Assembly: GCA_947561715.1 (NCBI GenBank)
Contig: OX387199.1
Coordinates: forward strand, 22,201,001 to 22,265,000
Length of the DNA stretch: 64,000 nt
From: Ascidia mentula
Taxonomy: Eukaryota > Chordata > Ascidiacea > Phlebobranchia > Ascidiidae
Direction of reading: 5' to 3'
Shown here: in pieces, positions 37,864 through 50,300 of the stretch
Position numbering within the stretch: the first letter of the stretch is position 1
How the letters are laid out: the number at the start of each line of letters is the position of its first letter
Program-made: the position numbers and the translations under genes
Notes under the pieces: model-generated
Databases searched by the model: none
Seen by the model: only the letters and a program-made list of their open reading frames with translations
What the model was told of the DNA's origin: nothing

Positions 37864-39185
37864 TGTTTGTTACGTACTTTCAGAACCTGCAATGCAAAAA
37901 ATGCATTCGAACGGAAATAAATTCATCCGCGATTGAAATACAAACTATGGTCAACAGCGCAGCAGCCGCGCGTCTCACAAAAAAAAATAACAGAGTTCAC
38001 ATAGGAAAAAACAAACAAATAATGTCTGCCTCCAAATCATCAAGCGTTTTGTGGTGGTGGACAAAATCGGTTGGCAGGCGTTAGGCCGAACGCCATAAAT
38101 TTAGCAAAACTTTAAATGCAATTCCGTCCCTTTGCACAAAGCAGGGAAAATGTTTTTCTCCGTTTACATCACAAATGTAAATGCAATTTTGCTGCTAAAT
38201 TCGTAGCTCCCGACCAAGCTCCTGTCAGGGGTCATGTTTTTATCTATATTTCCTGCCATAGTCGCTCGGTTTGTCGCCTTTCCTCAAATGTAAAATCAGT
38301 AAGTTATTCTTCTAATTATATTTGTAAACCATTTAACTGTTTTTTAATTTCTACTGTTATTGAATGGATTGTGAATTATATCAGAAATTACATCAATAAA
38401 ACATCGTACGCCGAATAACCACAAAAGTAACTTTCAACTTTCTGAAATGTTCGCGCAATATATTCGACTGTTAGTTCCAAATGTACAACCTCGAGCGTAA
38501 CTTGATAAAATGTGCAGAAAACTTGAGCTTGAACCAAACAACTCGAACTTTCTATCTGATTGACTGACGCTAAACTGCTTGAACAACTTGCTGCAACTAT
38601 GAGTTGAGTTTTTCCCTCTTGCTATCTTGCAGGCGTCCCGGGAAGCAGGCGGCGCTTTGCATTAATTCAATCAAGGATAGGAGGTTTCGTCGCCCGTGTT
38701 AAAAATACCGTCAACTTTGCAGCTGTTTAATCCCGCGTGACTGATGAAAGGCTAAGAGAGGTTGCTTCCAATGTTACTTGCGCTCTCCGCAGTTCGACAC
38801 CAACTCCCACATTCGTTCCAATAGCGAGCTGTCTCAGTTGTAAAACTTCGCGGGAAGTCAGATAACAGAATTACTCGGTTGTTTGGTATACATTTAGGGG
38901 TAACAAGCTGGAAGGTGCCGCGAAAAGCATTTAAATTGAAAACAGAGGTGATGTGGAATAATGCAAGGAAGGATATTAGCTGCAAGTACTCATATGCAGA
39001 CAATACATCTGCCAAACAAGACAGATATCCTGACATCTTGTAATGATGTCGTAAACGATTCAACTTGTTTGTTCTGCTTAGTATTTGTAGCAATAAAATA
39101 TTATGGGCTGGTTGATTTTTGATTGTTTGAATGTTTAAAAATCGTAAACCGGCCACGCTTTTCAGACAATCTCATATAGGACACC
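37864..39185. promoter_or_regulatory. Shared divergent promoter region of two POPDC genes
   Basis: The start codons of the two Popeye genes face away from each other across 1.3 kb. The stretch has no supported exon; a 134-codon minus-strand frame (39156-38752) has no family match. CRE-like palindromes TGACGTCA flank it in or near the first coding exons (near 37793, 37855) and at 39540. Co-regulation is an inference from the arrangement. Confidence 0.5.
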
Positions 39186-42103
39186 ATGAATGGTACATCA
39201 CCTTATGTCACCACATCTCTGTATCCCACCACAACCCCTGCGACGACGGTCGAAGTTATTCCGTATCTACCAGGGATGTGCAATGAATGGTTGAAAGCTC
39301 AGAACCCAACCTACCATGCAAGCATGGCTTTGTTCGCTGCCGCTTTCCTGGTCCCTGTGTCTTTCAAGTAAGTCTACACACGCCGGGTAAAACTCAATAA
39401 AATATAGTCGTATTCCATTATGATCGTGTGGGTTTTATATAAATCTGAAATTATCTATTGGAAACGCTGTGCGTTCATGTGAGGCGCGAATTCTTGCATG
39501 CACGTAGTTTTTATTTCACATCCCGTGACGTTCAAATATGACGTCATACCTGCCCTTAATAAAACCTGTTCGGTTTAATATTCCTGAGCATCAGTGTGTG
39601 TTTTTATTGTCATCCAAGTATCGAAAACCTTAAAACTCCACCTCTTCTTACACTTGCTTTTGTGTGTTAGTTGTGAAATAATCCTCTTTAAATCTTCTTT
39701 GCCACAAAGCATTTATCATTTTATCTACTTCATAATGCGTGACGTTTACATCAGAATATTAAATTCGATCTTTTGTGACAAAAATTTGGGGGACGTCACC
39801 CACGGAAGCAGCAACATTTTAACAAATACCCCCCCCCCCTTTTTTCAGGCATTACGTCATCACCTTGAGATCTCTGTTGGTTTTCGCCTTCGCGTTGCTG
39901 ATTGTGTGGGGGGTGATGTTCTGGTGTACGTACGATGTCGTGATCTGGTGTTCGGTGTATCTTGTACAAAACCTGGTGCAACTTCTCTATGCTTTCTACC
40001 AGATGAGGCAAGTCCGTTTTCCCGCGGATTTGGAGGATGTGTATTTGGAGGTAGGCGGGAAAATCCTCACTTTCCTTGAAGTTTTCTCGCCGGATGGAAT
40101 CCGAAACATGAAGTTTCGGGTGTAAATTTACGGGCGGAAAACATTTTTCTGAACTTTTTACTGCATACATATTTCATCCATGCTTAGACGTCAAGTTCAA
40201 CTACATGTTATAAGATGCGAAATCAATTAAATTTAACAATATTTTACAACACTTCTGCCACTTGTATAACGCTGTCCGCAAATATATCAATCCGCCCTTT
40301 TTCGGAATTCTCTCTCAAAAATCTTCTTTCTTAAACCAATATCATTCAAGTCGCCAACTTAGACAAGCAAACAAGCAAGCTAAAACGAATCGGATCGCTG
40401 CATTTCTGCAGTCCACGTGATGTCACACATGACGTCATATTGTAAATCAGCACGGGATTGTTTTAAATCGACAGGTGTTCGAACCCTTCAATATTACGAG
40501 ACGAGAGTTCAAAGGGTTGACTCACCAGAATTGCAAGTGGGTGAACATCTATCCGGGTGATAAATACGCCGTTGAGAATCACACGACGGTGGAAGCGAGA
40601 GTTTCAATGCTCGTGGTTGGATGGTGGGTGCAGTTTATCCGGTGCATGCTGTTGGTTGTGGAATCGGATCATTGTTATGTGAATCAGGGTGGTTTGAACT
40701 CTAGAGCGCGTCGCGATTCCTTGCGGTCGGCATCGTGCACTCTAGAATATTAAATATCATCAGAATTTCAATATAATTGAAGTTTATTTTTGAATACAGT
40801 GTAAATTTATTGGGGGTGTTGGGGGTTGACTTTATAATAGAAATCGTATATTGTTCCTGAGGTAAATTCCCATTTCCGCAATGTACGCACTTATAACACA
40901 AACAGAGCTCCATTAGCTTGGTCGACGCAGCATTGGAGAGATCAGTTATGTCAACAAAAGGACATTTTCATGTCAAACGTCTCGGGATTTTAAATCTGTT
41001 CTTACTGTTCAGCATGCGCGTGACTCACAAGGGGATGTTCTTGCACGATGTGAAGGAAAAACAAATGATCGATTCTGTTGAGTGGGACACGACCAAGCTC
41101 AGGAGAGGGGAAATGTTTCAGGTAATTTACTGTGTTGCGCTGATGCTGTATGCGTCTGTCGTGCCTGCGCGTTTTTTTCGCATTCTACACACCCTACACA
41201 ATTAGTATAACACGTCAGCTTGCCGGCGCAATACTAATAAGACCGTGCCGGTTCTTTGTGAGTTAATGACCAACACGAACCGGTTGTAAACAACCATATG
41301 TGTAAGCGTATGTTTCACAGCACCGTATTTACGCGGTTACCATGGTATTCTGCTGATGAGGGAACCGGATGCTAAAATATTTGAATCCCACCAATGGTTG
41401 AAAATGTTGTTGAAACGTCATTACATTACAATATTAGATTACGATTTTATGCAGTTTTGTTTTAATTCCAACCAGGTAACGATTGAGGCGATTGACCGTT
41501 GCTTTTACCTTTGCTGGAACCGCGAGAAGCTGCAATATTACATGCAAGTCAACCCGAAAATCGAGGCGGCCTTCGAGTACATCCGGGGAAAGGACATCAT
41601 GGAAAAGGTGACACATTGGTTGTCGCTTTATACCATTCTAAGCTTGGTATTGCGTAGAGCGAGTGCGTTAAAAAAACATCGACACTTTTGGGTCATGTGC
41701 AGATCAATTTTGTTTATATAGTGGGCGGTTACCATTCAAAACACATTGTGACGCAATAAAGGTGATTGTGTTCGTTAGAAGAGTAGAATGCCATGTAGTA
41801 CGCGCCAGACAAAACACTCTAGCGATGAACGGGTAATCAATCTTCAAAACTAACTTTTATCTGCCACAACAACTTTCTCAGTATAACATATTCCCGACCG
41901 TTTCATTTGTCCTCTGCTTTAAATGTTGGTGTAACTGCTCGCAAAAATAAAGCAACTTTGTGTGTGGACAGGTCTACCAGACATCCATGAACGCATTGAG
42001 AAAAGGTCTTAACACCGACGGGGAATTCAAGGAAAGACACCTGACTGCTATCGACATCAGAGAGGGTTTTGTCCATGAGGATCCAAGCGTCATCTACCAG
42101 TAG
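39186..42103 (+). CDS. POPDC-like: Popeye domain-containing protein B (POPDC family)
   Basis: Six exons: 39186-39367, 39849-40050, 40475-40623, 41013-41121, 41476-41607, 41972-42103, in phase, 301 residues. It has a Thr-rich extracellular start with an NGT glycosylation site and three membrane helices at about 45-110. The Popeye domain runs from about 125 to 275. GDKYAVENHTTVEARVSMLV matches the family's YALEGKTPVDRLSLLLSG. FLHDV-KEKQMIDSVEW occupies the phosphate-binding-loop position but has DSVE where the family has DSPE; FQVTIEA is kept. The C-terminus is short. Intron positions partly match paralogue A. AATAAA lies at 42196-42201. Confidence 0.92.
41780..41892 (+). repeat. Dispersed hairpin repeat (GCGCCAGACA family), copy 1
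   Basis: About 110 bp containing CGCGCCAGACAAAACACT, GATGAACG, TATCTGCCAC and AACATATTC match the copy at 50.9 kb in the same order. It lies in the last POPDC-B intron. Confidence 0.65.
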
Positions 42104-42543
42104 ATGTTAAAGGCTGTTGGCTCCCTTTGAAAGAATTGTATGTTGCTCATATTGTTGATTAATGTAAGCCATGTGTGGGATTTACAACTGTAGTGAATAA
42201 AGCCGTGTATATATCATTTGTACCTAAAAGTTATTCACACACCAGAAGTGTCTTTCTTCAATTTTTAAACTAATTCTGAGGTTTGTTCGTTTAACAGCAG
42301 ATAATGTGTTTTTCTAGCAAGTTCATGCCTTACCAACAGTTTAATTACACAGGACTCACGCGGGTTATACGACAGGCATACAAAAAATATCAGTCTATAG
42401 ACAGAAGGGATTAGCAGCAAACGTTTTTATGCTTCACAACCAGTTACTTTTCTTTCAATATTTAACGCAGAAATTACAACAAGAGTTTTTGTGCAACAAC
42501 CAAACACACAAAGAGTTCAACAATTAAGTTTTTTTTAGAGGAT

Positions 42544-44634
42544 TCAGGATGGTTTATATTTTCGTATCAGGCCGTCTCTACAAGCGGTGTACACGAAGCT
42601 GTCACGTGATTCGACGACTTGGTACACAGAATCACAGTCGGGTCCAGTAAGTTCAATGGCAGCTTTTATGTGTTGCTCTTCCGCATTATCTCCGCTTCCA
42701 GTTGGTTTAGAAACTTGCATGAGCGAACACCTTCCATTGCCGAAACCCACCCAGAAACTCAACTCGTAGTTCGCAGTCGAGCTTGGGTGGAGAGCCAGAA
42801 CTGGGGATTCTGTTCCGCGATCCGTAACCATGGGTAGGCTGCAACATTATCATAAGTTTATAGTCAAGGTTTCACGTAAAGACTGCAATGCCTTGGGTGC
42901 AATGTCAGTAAACTTTAAAGCATATTACCACTTACAAAATTATTCAACAAAATCTAACAGATTGTAAAGAAAATCGTGATCAACTGAAAGCAAGAGTTAC
43001 CTACACTCCTAAACAAACAAACAAACCTTGCTAGGGTCAAGTCAATCACATTCACACTTCCATCATGGCACCCCACTGCCACAAGCTGACTATTGATAAA
43101 ACAACAGCAGTTCACAGCACTGGACAATTGCTTTGTAAAAACATTTGATCTGTTTGCGATGTGATACCCTTCCAGGAATCCACTTTCACTTCCAATGATC
43201 AGAATTTTATTTTCTGTGGCACATTCTAAATCACCTTGAAACAAAAAAAAAATGCATTAAAGGGTAAACAGTTATTCTCAAAATAAAATTTGTGCATCTT
43301 ACTTCTTGATATATCTTTGTCAGCATTGTAATCAAAAGTCTCCAAAAGTTTTGGTGTGCCAGTTGCAATAGCACAACAGTTAATTTCTTCTTTACCTTCA
43401 GCTAAACAAGCAATTTGTAACGATGATCCACAGTCCCACAATCTTACTGACCCATCAGCAGAACAAGACACAACATTTTTTCCTTTGTCAACAACTGCTA
43501 TACACCGTACTGCCCTCTTGTGGTGACCATTGAGTGTTCTGAGAAATATTTTGTCGCTAAAGCTGCCAGGCATAAATTTAATTTAATCAACATTCCGGAC
43601 ATAATTTAATAAACCTTTATTAGGACTCTGACCATAACATTGAAAAAAATTTTTTAGTTCTCCTTAAACTGACACAAATACTTATGTTGATTGAATTGAA
43701 ACAGATTTGGTGCCCCTAAACTAATGGCCTCTCTAGTGCTTTACAGTCATAATGTTGATGAATGTCTGTGCCATTTAATCATCCATTGCAACTATCATGT
43801 ATAAGTGCATAATAAAACAAAAAATAGGTATTTTTTTGTTAAATAACAGATCTAGGGTTTCAACGCTTTATTTTTGTCGAATATTTACCATGCATCATTT
43901 GAGTATTTGTGGTTTACATGTTCAAAGTCACCTTGCACAGGATCCATCTTCAGCTGACCATATCTTAAGCTGTGTGTCCATCCCCCCACTCAAAACAACC
44001 ATACCCGAAGGAAAGAATTTACTGCATTCTACCTCACCAAAATGGCCATCAAGCTTTCTCTACACAAAAAGTGTTTTGCAATTACATGTGGAACAAAAAT
44101 AATGAATTGAAAGGATTTTTTTTAAACTAAAAAATCTAACCCTGACATTGCCGGTTTTGGTGTCCCATATCACAAGTGTTTCATCTCTGCCAGAAGAAAC
44201 ACCAAGTCCTCCTCCCACAGATATGTCAAGGGAAGTCACCTACACGAAATCATTATTGCAAAATATAATTTTGTGTGTTGCCAAACTTACATTGCTTTTG
44301 TGGATTCCTGTAAATTCAGAAAAGGGCGCAATAAACTTTACTGCAACTTTTTGTTGAGCATGTTCCAAGAAGATGGAGTTTTTATCAATTTTCTTCACAA
44401 AAAAACCTTCAGTAACATGAAAATTTGTATCTGACTCATCCAAATTTATTATATCAGCATGAATAGTTGGTTGTTGTGGATGCTTTATGTAGGCCCAAGC
44501 TTTTCCACCAGATTGCCTTAAAAATAAGTGACTAGTGAATGTGGTAGTGCACGTTTTTTGTTTAATCCTTACCACAACACTTCATTCCAATTTGGTTGCA
44601 AGACAAGGTAGGAATTGCTTAAATTACAGCTCAT
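42544..44634 (-). CDS. PAAF1: PAAF1, proteasomal ATPase-associated factor (WD40 protein)
   Basis: Seven exons on the minus strand: 44634-44573, 44516-44291, 44239-44141, 44059-43932, 43538-43303, 43234-43027, 42838-42544, in phase, 417 residues (human 392). After an N-terminal region come WD40 repeats; blocks matching PAAF1 are DISVGGGLGVSSG-DE, FFPSGMVVLSGGMDTQLKIW, VDKGKNVVSCSADGSVRLWD and ELTGPDCDSVYQV followed by CRDGLIRKY. PAAF1 binds the Rpt ATPases of the 19S regulatory particle and limits 26S proteasome assembly. ATG 44634 gives MSCNLSNSYLVLQPNW, which leads in phase into the conserved exon. The gene is convergent with POPDC-B (441 bp apart) and divergent from the small gene at 45315. 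Confidence 0.92.
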
Positions 44635-45314
44635 TATGCTGTTTAATTGTTGCACTATTCATATATTTCTTAAAGCTTCGGTCTTGTTGCAGCAACCAAC
44701 CACTTAAATGGCCGCACATGAAGGCGAAAATTAATCTAAAATTAACAATAGTTGAAAGAGGAAAAAGAGAAAATAAATTGAGCATTAAACCTGTTTTCTG
44801 TTGCAAATTTATTACACAGCAACTTCGCTGTTATCACGTGGTTGTGTGTTGTGTTGTGAAATAAATGAAGCGTGTCACTTGTGTTTCCACGCAGAAACAA
44901 GCTGGCATTGAAAAAACATCATTAAAGCAACATAACTTAAAAGAATTACATGAAAAAGTACGACTGGTTGCGACTTCCATGCAGTTTGACTAGATTAAAT
45001 CCTCTGGCGGAGCTTGCTCCCTATGAGGCAATTTCGCATGGGCCCTCGTTGTCCATGCCATTTTGTTTCATTCTATGTGTTGTTAGTGTTTTGCGCAACA
45101 TAAAAATGATTTGATTTGAAAGTCAGTTACAACAAACAGACTATTGTACAATTTATGTGAATTTTTTTTTTTATTCAACGCTAAATTTAATGTGTAAGAT
45201 TTTTATGTGGTCCCAAGATTTGAATTGTGATTTTGGCACCAAATAAAATAAACCATTTCGTGGGAGTTTTCGTGAAAAATTTGCTGTAAAAAGAACAAGC
45301 AGAACAGGAGAGAC
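44635..45314. promoter_or_regulatory. Shared upstream region of PAAF1 and the small coiled-coil gene
   Basis: The 680 bp between two divergent start codons must hold both promoters. No TATA box stands out, and no repeat or exon is recognised. Confidence 0.45.
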
Positions 45315-46121
45315 ATGGAGTTGGTGCGTATCTTGTACTATTTGGCGTTTCTATGTGTTTAAGTAGTAATGTTTCGTTGCAAATAAAGTTTTTTAAATGT
45401 ATGTTTAAGAATTCAATAACAGAAGCTACTGACGTTGCTGGTCAAAAGAATGCAGACAGCACTTTAAAGGGTAAAAAATATATGAATAGAAAGCAGTTTT
45501 TGTTTAGTTTTATATTATGCTGAGTAGCTTAGGTACACAATAATTAAATGTAATTTGTGTGAAAGTAAATGTGAAAGATACTGACTTAGTCCTGCAAGAA
45601 TTATAACCAGATGCTGACAAATATTTTTTTGGTGTTGTTGCTCATCTAGATAAAAAGATTTTTTCATCTATGGTCAGTCAGTTTAAACTTGTTTGCAACT
45701 TTTTATAGATTTAACAAATTCTGTACAGGAGTACACAATGCAGGATTACCTTCCAATGTTTCGGTTTGTTTTTGTTTCAGTTTAGAAGTAGAGGAAAAAT
45801 TTGTAAACTAGGTTTGTTAATGTAGTTTTATTAAATGCTATGCAGTAGCACCAAGTTTGTTTAAATTCATTATTTACAGAGTCATCATAATATGTTTATT
45901 TTTGCCCAGAAACAGCACTCAGTTGGAAAAACAATGTGTGGAAAAGGTGGATGATTTATTACAAAACTATAAACAACAGGAAAAAGGTTAAGATATTCTG
46001 CAAGTAAAAGTTATACATCAATTGAAGTAGACTTTTTATAGATCTTCTAAATGAAAAAAATGCCATGTTGCAGAAGTTAGAAGTTGTATCAAGAAGTCTT
46101 CACCCAACTAAGAACAAATAA
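45315..46121 (+). CDS. Small coiled-coil protein of unknown family, five exons, 93 residues
   Basis: Exons 45315-45323, 45410-45470, 45709-45763, 45910-45986 and 46042-46121 each have AG/GT borders and join in phase from ATG to TAA: 282 nt, 93 residues. The first exon carries only MEL. The middle reads VQEYTMQDYLPMFR. The C-terminal half (about 50-85) is a charged coiled coil: LEKQCVEKVDDLLQNYKQQE, then LLNEKNAMLQKLEVVSRSLH. There is no signal peptide or membrane helix, so it should be intracellular. AATAAA lies at 46203. Every exon is too short to show up as a long open frame. I do not recognise the family; small kinetochore, centrosome or vesicle-complex subunits look like this. Confidence comes from the unbroken phase chain. 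Confidence 0.72.
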
Positions 46122-47337
46122 TTTTCATTTCTTTTCATCTTTTTAGTTTTTGTTTTATAAACTTCGTTCTGCTTAACTTTTTTGTGTTTTTCATTTTATG
46201 GCAATAAACTTATTTTTACATTTTAATTTGAAGTTGTGAACTGCAGAACTTATGGAGTTATGATCAGTGCTAGATTAGGAATCTGCTGGACCCAAGGCGC
46301 CCGAAAATATTGCGTTCCATAGAGTAATAATAAAGCATTAACGAACCTAGCGAAAAGCTTATCAATCATTTTTTCCAAGCAATCACCATTCGATCGTGGC
46401 CTCTTTAATTCTGAACCCAGGCAATAAAGTTATTTAGGTGGCTTGGATTTTCGACTGGCCCTAAGGCATGTGCCTGTTGATTGGTAATTTCGCAGTAAAC
46501 ATATTATTTGTACTTTTTGATAATGATACCAGGAAACTTATTAGTGTCAGTCCAAAAAGACACTCATTGCAAATTAAACTTACATCTCACAATGAAACAA
46601 ACACTATGTTAATAGGATATAAGGAATAAGAAACCGCTGTTTGTAAAGGCACTTATTCGTGTTGTTATTCTGACGCACAAAGGCGGAAATCTTTCATACT
46701 CGTGGGAGAGGTAAACAGAAATCAGCAATTACTGACGTACAACTATGACGCAACAAAATTATTTTAAGATTTTCTGCTAATGTAGATATGTGAACCCGAA
46801 AACCCGGACACGTCTGGCGAAATCCTGATGCCTTGTAAACGCAGTTGGCTTAAATAGAAATTCTAGGATATTCCTTGCAAGTTTATGGAAATAAGGACAA
46901 TAATGATTCCAACAGAGGAACAATGCCAATAACAACCCGATATGAATGTGTCTGCAAATACCACAGTGCCATCTTGGTGATATCATTTTTGCCTGACCAT
47001 AAAGTTTCAATTATAGAATTCGTGGTAATTTGCGTCGTTGAAAATGTTTTCACCCCCAGGCTAAAACGTGCGCAAGTTATCACGTCGTTTGACGTCACAA
47101 TCGCGCTCTCTGTCAGTGGAAATGGATCTGCTGGAAAACTCGTATGTTTTGCATGCAAACAACAGTACGTATGTTGAGGTAGACTGTAATTCTGTTCCGC
47201 AAATAAAATATCACAGAAGATTACATAGGTTCGTTATGGATGGCGCACAGTGCCGGTGCTAACGACCAGGAAATGTTGTTGATAATTTTTTCAACATGTT
47301 TTTTATTGCAGCTGTTGACTAACTGTGTGGTTTTGGA
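46122..47337. other. Intergenic spacer
   Basis: It holds the 3' end of the small gene and the upstream region of the protease gene. Open frames at about 46880-47260 on either strand lack splice and family support. A TGACGTCA palindrome lies at about 47090. Confidence 0.5.
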
Positions 47338-50300
47338 ATGCAGGCTTGGGTTAACACCGCGCATGTCTTTTTGCTGGTTTTAATCTTGTTCATTGTCGGA
47401 TCTACAGAAGCAGGGAAAAGTTTGAGGTGAATGCTAACATTTTTGTTAACAATGAACATAAAGCTTGTTTTGAGGGCACTTTTTTCTGTTTTGACAAAAC
47501 TTAACTTATTTGTTTGCGTAACCAGGCAAAAAAGTCAAGTAAACATTTTTAATTAGTGTTTCGCCTTCATCAGCCCCATGTTGTTGTGCTCCATGCGAAT
47601 GCGTCTTTTTTCTAGATGCCTTCTGGGCTCAGTAGTTTTTTCTTAAAATCGTAGATTAGAGCCCACATTTGGAAACACTTAGCTTAATCGCAATATGTTT
47701 TGCACTTTCCCCGGCCAACAGTTTTCAAAATATGATAAGCAAAGTGGAGCCAATAATATATATTACACAGGGCCTGACGGCACTATTGGTTGAGCTTTGC
47801 TTGGCCATAGTGTTTCCACCTTATTTTCTCCGTAAGGTTGCACCTAGTTTGGTGCCCAACGGATGACGGTGATTGTATAGTCACCACAAAGTGGAAGTCT
47901 TTGCTTGGGCGTTTGGTCGGCAAAGTCGTCTGATAGTCACACCAGCTGCACTGATGAGACCTTATAGGTCGAAACAGTGGCCATCTGTATGCAGCTTACA
48001 CAATTTTCAGAATATTGTACAGTTTAAAAACCATGTAAAACGTGGTCTCCTGTTTTGCAATAAAGACGCATATGATACTAACACAACTTATACGTTGTGT
48101 ATCTTGCGACGCAGGTTAAGGCATCGAAGAAAAAGACAGCTCGGCCACCAAGAATGTTTCACACAAAACACAGCTCATTATCCATGCACCAAAACGGTGA
48201 TGCAGACCTTCCCCTTATATTGTGTGGGTACCTTCTACCCGTACATTTGCCAACAGTAAGTGACTCACCGAGCCAACTTCTTCGATCACAAATTATAATG
48301 TTGCGTAAATTAGTCAACACTTCACTATTTAAAGCAGTAAAGTAGCCATGGTAAACAAACATTTCCGTGCGTATTTCTTTTGTAGCTGACAGTGCAGAAT
48401 ATCAGTAAAGAAAATGAGTGTGACATGACAATGTTTCCCATAATAAATTACACGTGTTGTCGTTCTGTCAGTTATAGCCAAGAATGTTCCTTTAAAATTG
48501 TGCTTTTCCCTATGACGTCCTATTGACGAACAAGTACAGGCTCTTACATAATCCGTGTAGTGGTGATAATTCAGCATGTTTTATTGCAGGCTCCTTTTCT
48601 GGTTTTGTTGAAAAAAAAGATATTTTATTTTCTAAACTACTAGCTTTAGCGAGTTCCCCTCGCTTCATCAGGTGTAAATAATGGCAACGCTACAAAATGC
48701 GTATACAAGCACAAAACACACACATTTTGCTTTCAATGGAGATAAGACCTTAAAATTACAATTGAGAGTCACAAAACTAATACGACTTATTAAATAATTC
48801 AATTTTTTTAGACGGCCTGTAGTTATAACGACAACTTGCACCAGGACTTACAAAGTGTGTTGCGATGGATATAGTGCTCTCGGAGCAGCATGTATACACG
48901 GTTGGTTCCTTGTGGTTATGCTTATCATGCGTTTTCTTATGTGGACCGATACGAATAAATGCGGACGGGGCCTTTTACTCCTTTCGAAAACAGTTTTAGG
49001 GCAATTTTCGAATTGAAAATTAGGAGAATTGATACGGTGTATGGAACCTTTTACAGCACGGTTTCGATTTCGTCAAATCAGTGAAATGTGCCTTGGAATG
49101 ATCGGGTTTCGCCCTTAAGGCCATGTGATCGGGTGGATGGCATCCTTTTACTCAATTCTTATGCCTTAGATTCGAAAAACCCTTGCAACGGATCTCCAAT
49201 GATCATAAACAACACGTTATCGGGATTTCTGACGTCATACAATCACCCGCAGAATTATATGAATCTGATGAATTGTCAGTGGAACATAGAGGGACCGAAT
49301 AATGCCTACATTATTATTCGTGTCACCAAACTCGATTTGCAATCGCAGAGGTAACAATATTTCTGAAAATTTGAAAATTGTTGTGATTATAAAGGAAGTT
49401 TAATTGGAAACCTTACGTGTCGTTTCCTTAATTTGAATCAAGGCTAAATGTGAATCGTCTGGACAGTCTGACGATCTCTTCCCTTCAATTTAAAACAAGA
49501 ACAACCTCAGTTAAACTGGAAGCTGTATTCGATTAGAATGAAAACAAAAAATAACCTTTGTTCATGTCGATAATTTTTTTGATCATTGTCAGAAACCTTT
49601 TCATCGCTGTGCATTGAGTTTGTTAAAAAATGTTAATATTTGATCTGTGTAAAATGGCTTAAGGTAATCTAGTTACAAGATACATCTTTGTACTTTTTGT
49701 TTGTGTTCCATATTTTCGTGTAATATTTGCTACACCGATGAACATAACCTTTTTAACTTAGTGTTAATATGCTTGGTGTTTGTCTTAGATTAGTTTGCAC
49801 GCAAGGAACTTGTACGCAAGTTTGTGATGATAAACTGGAAATAAACGACGAATCGAACTCGATCAAGTTGTGCGGGTCGCGTTCCACTATCGCCTCCTTC
49901 ACTTCATCGGAAAACAAGGTCAACGTGACCTTCACCACCGACAGTCATTCTACCTACCCTGGGTTTAGAATGGAATACGTCATCATTGTCCCGGAAACAA
50001 CTACCACGACTGTTACGTCACAAGCAACAACCACGCCACAGGCGACCACCACGTCACCAACGACTACAACTTCAGTGGCACTGATCCCTTCCACGGCAGT
50101 TGGTTCGAACCGAAGTAAGCTTGTAAACTTGTTTAAAATTTTTCATGAAAAGGCGCTATTGTCACAATGGGTTTGTCTATTGGATGCATGTTGAGAAGTA
50201 GATTTGTGTTGGATTTCTATTCTTTCATTCGTTTGCGGCACACCAAACTTTTAAGTTAGTTCAAGTCAAAAGATAACAGATGACCTTGGTTAGGTGAACG

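Noticed and set aside
38752-39156. 134-codon minus-strand frame between the POPDC genes
   Set aside because: No family match and no splice context; it lies in the shared upstream region.
47520-47580. CTGATGAAGGCGAAAC on the minus strand near 47560 as a further hammerhead
   Set aside because: There is no room for stem II between the core halves and no pairing stem I arms.
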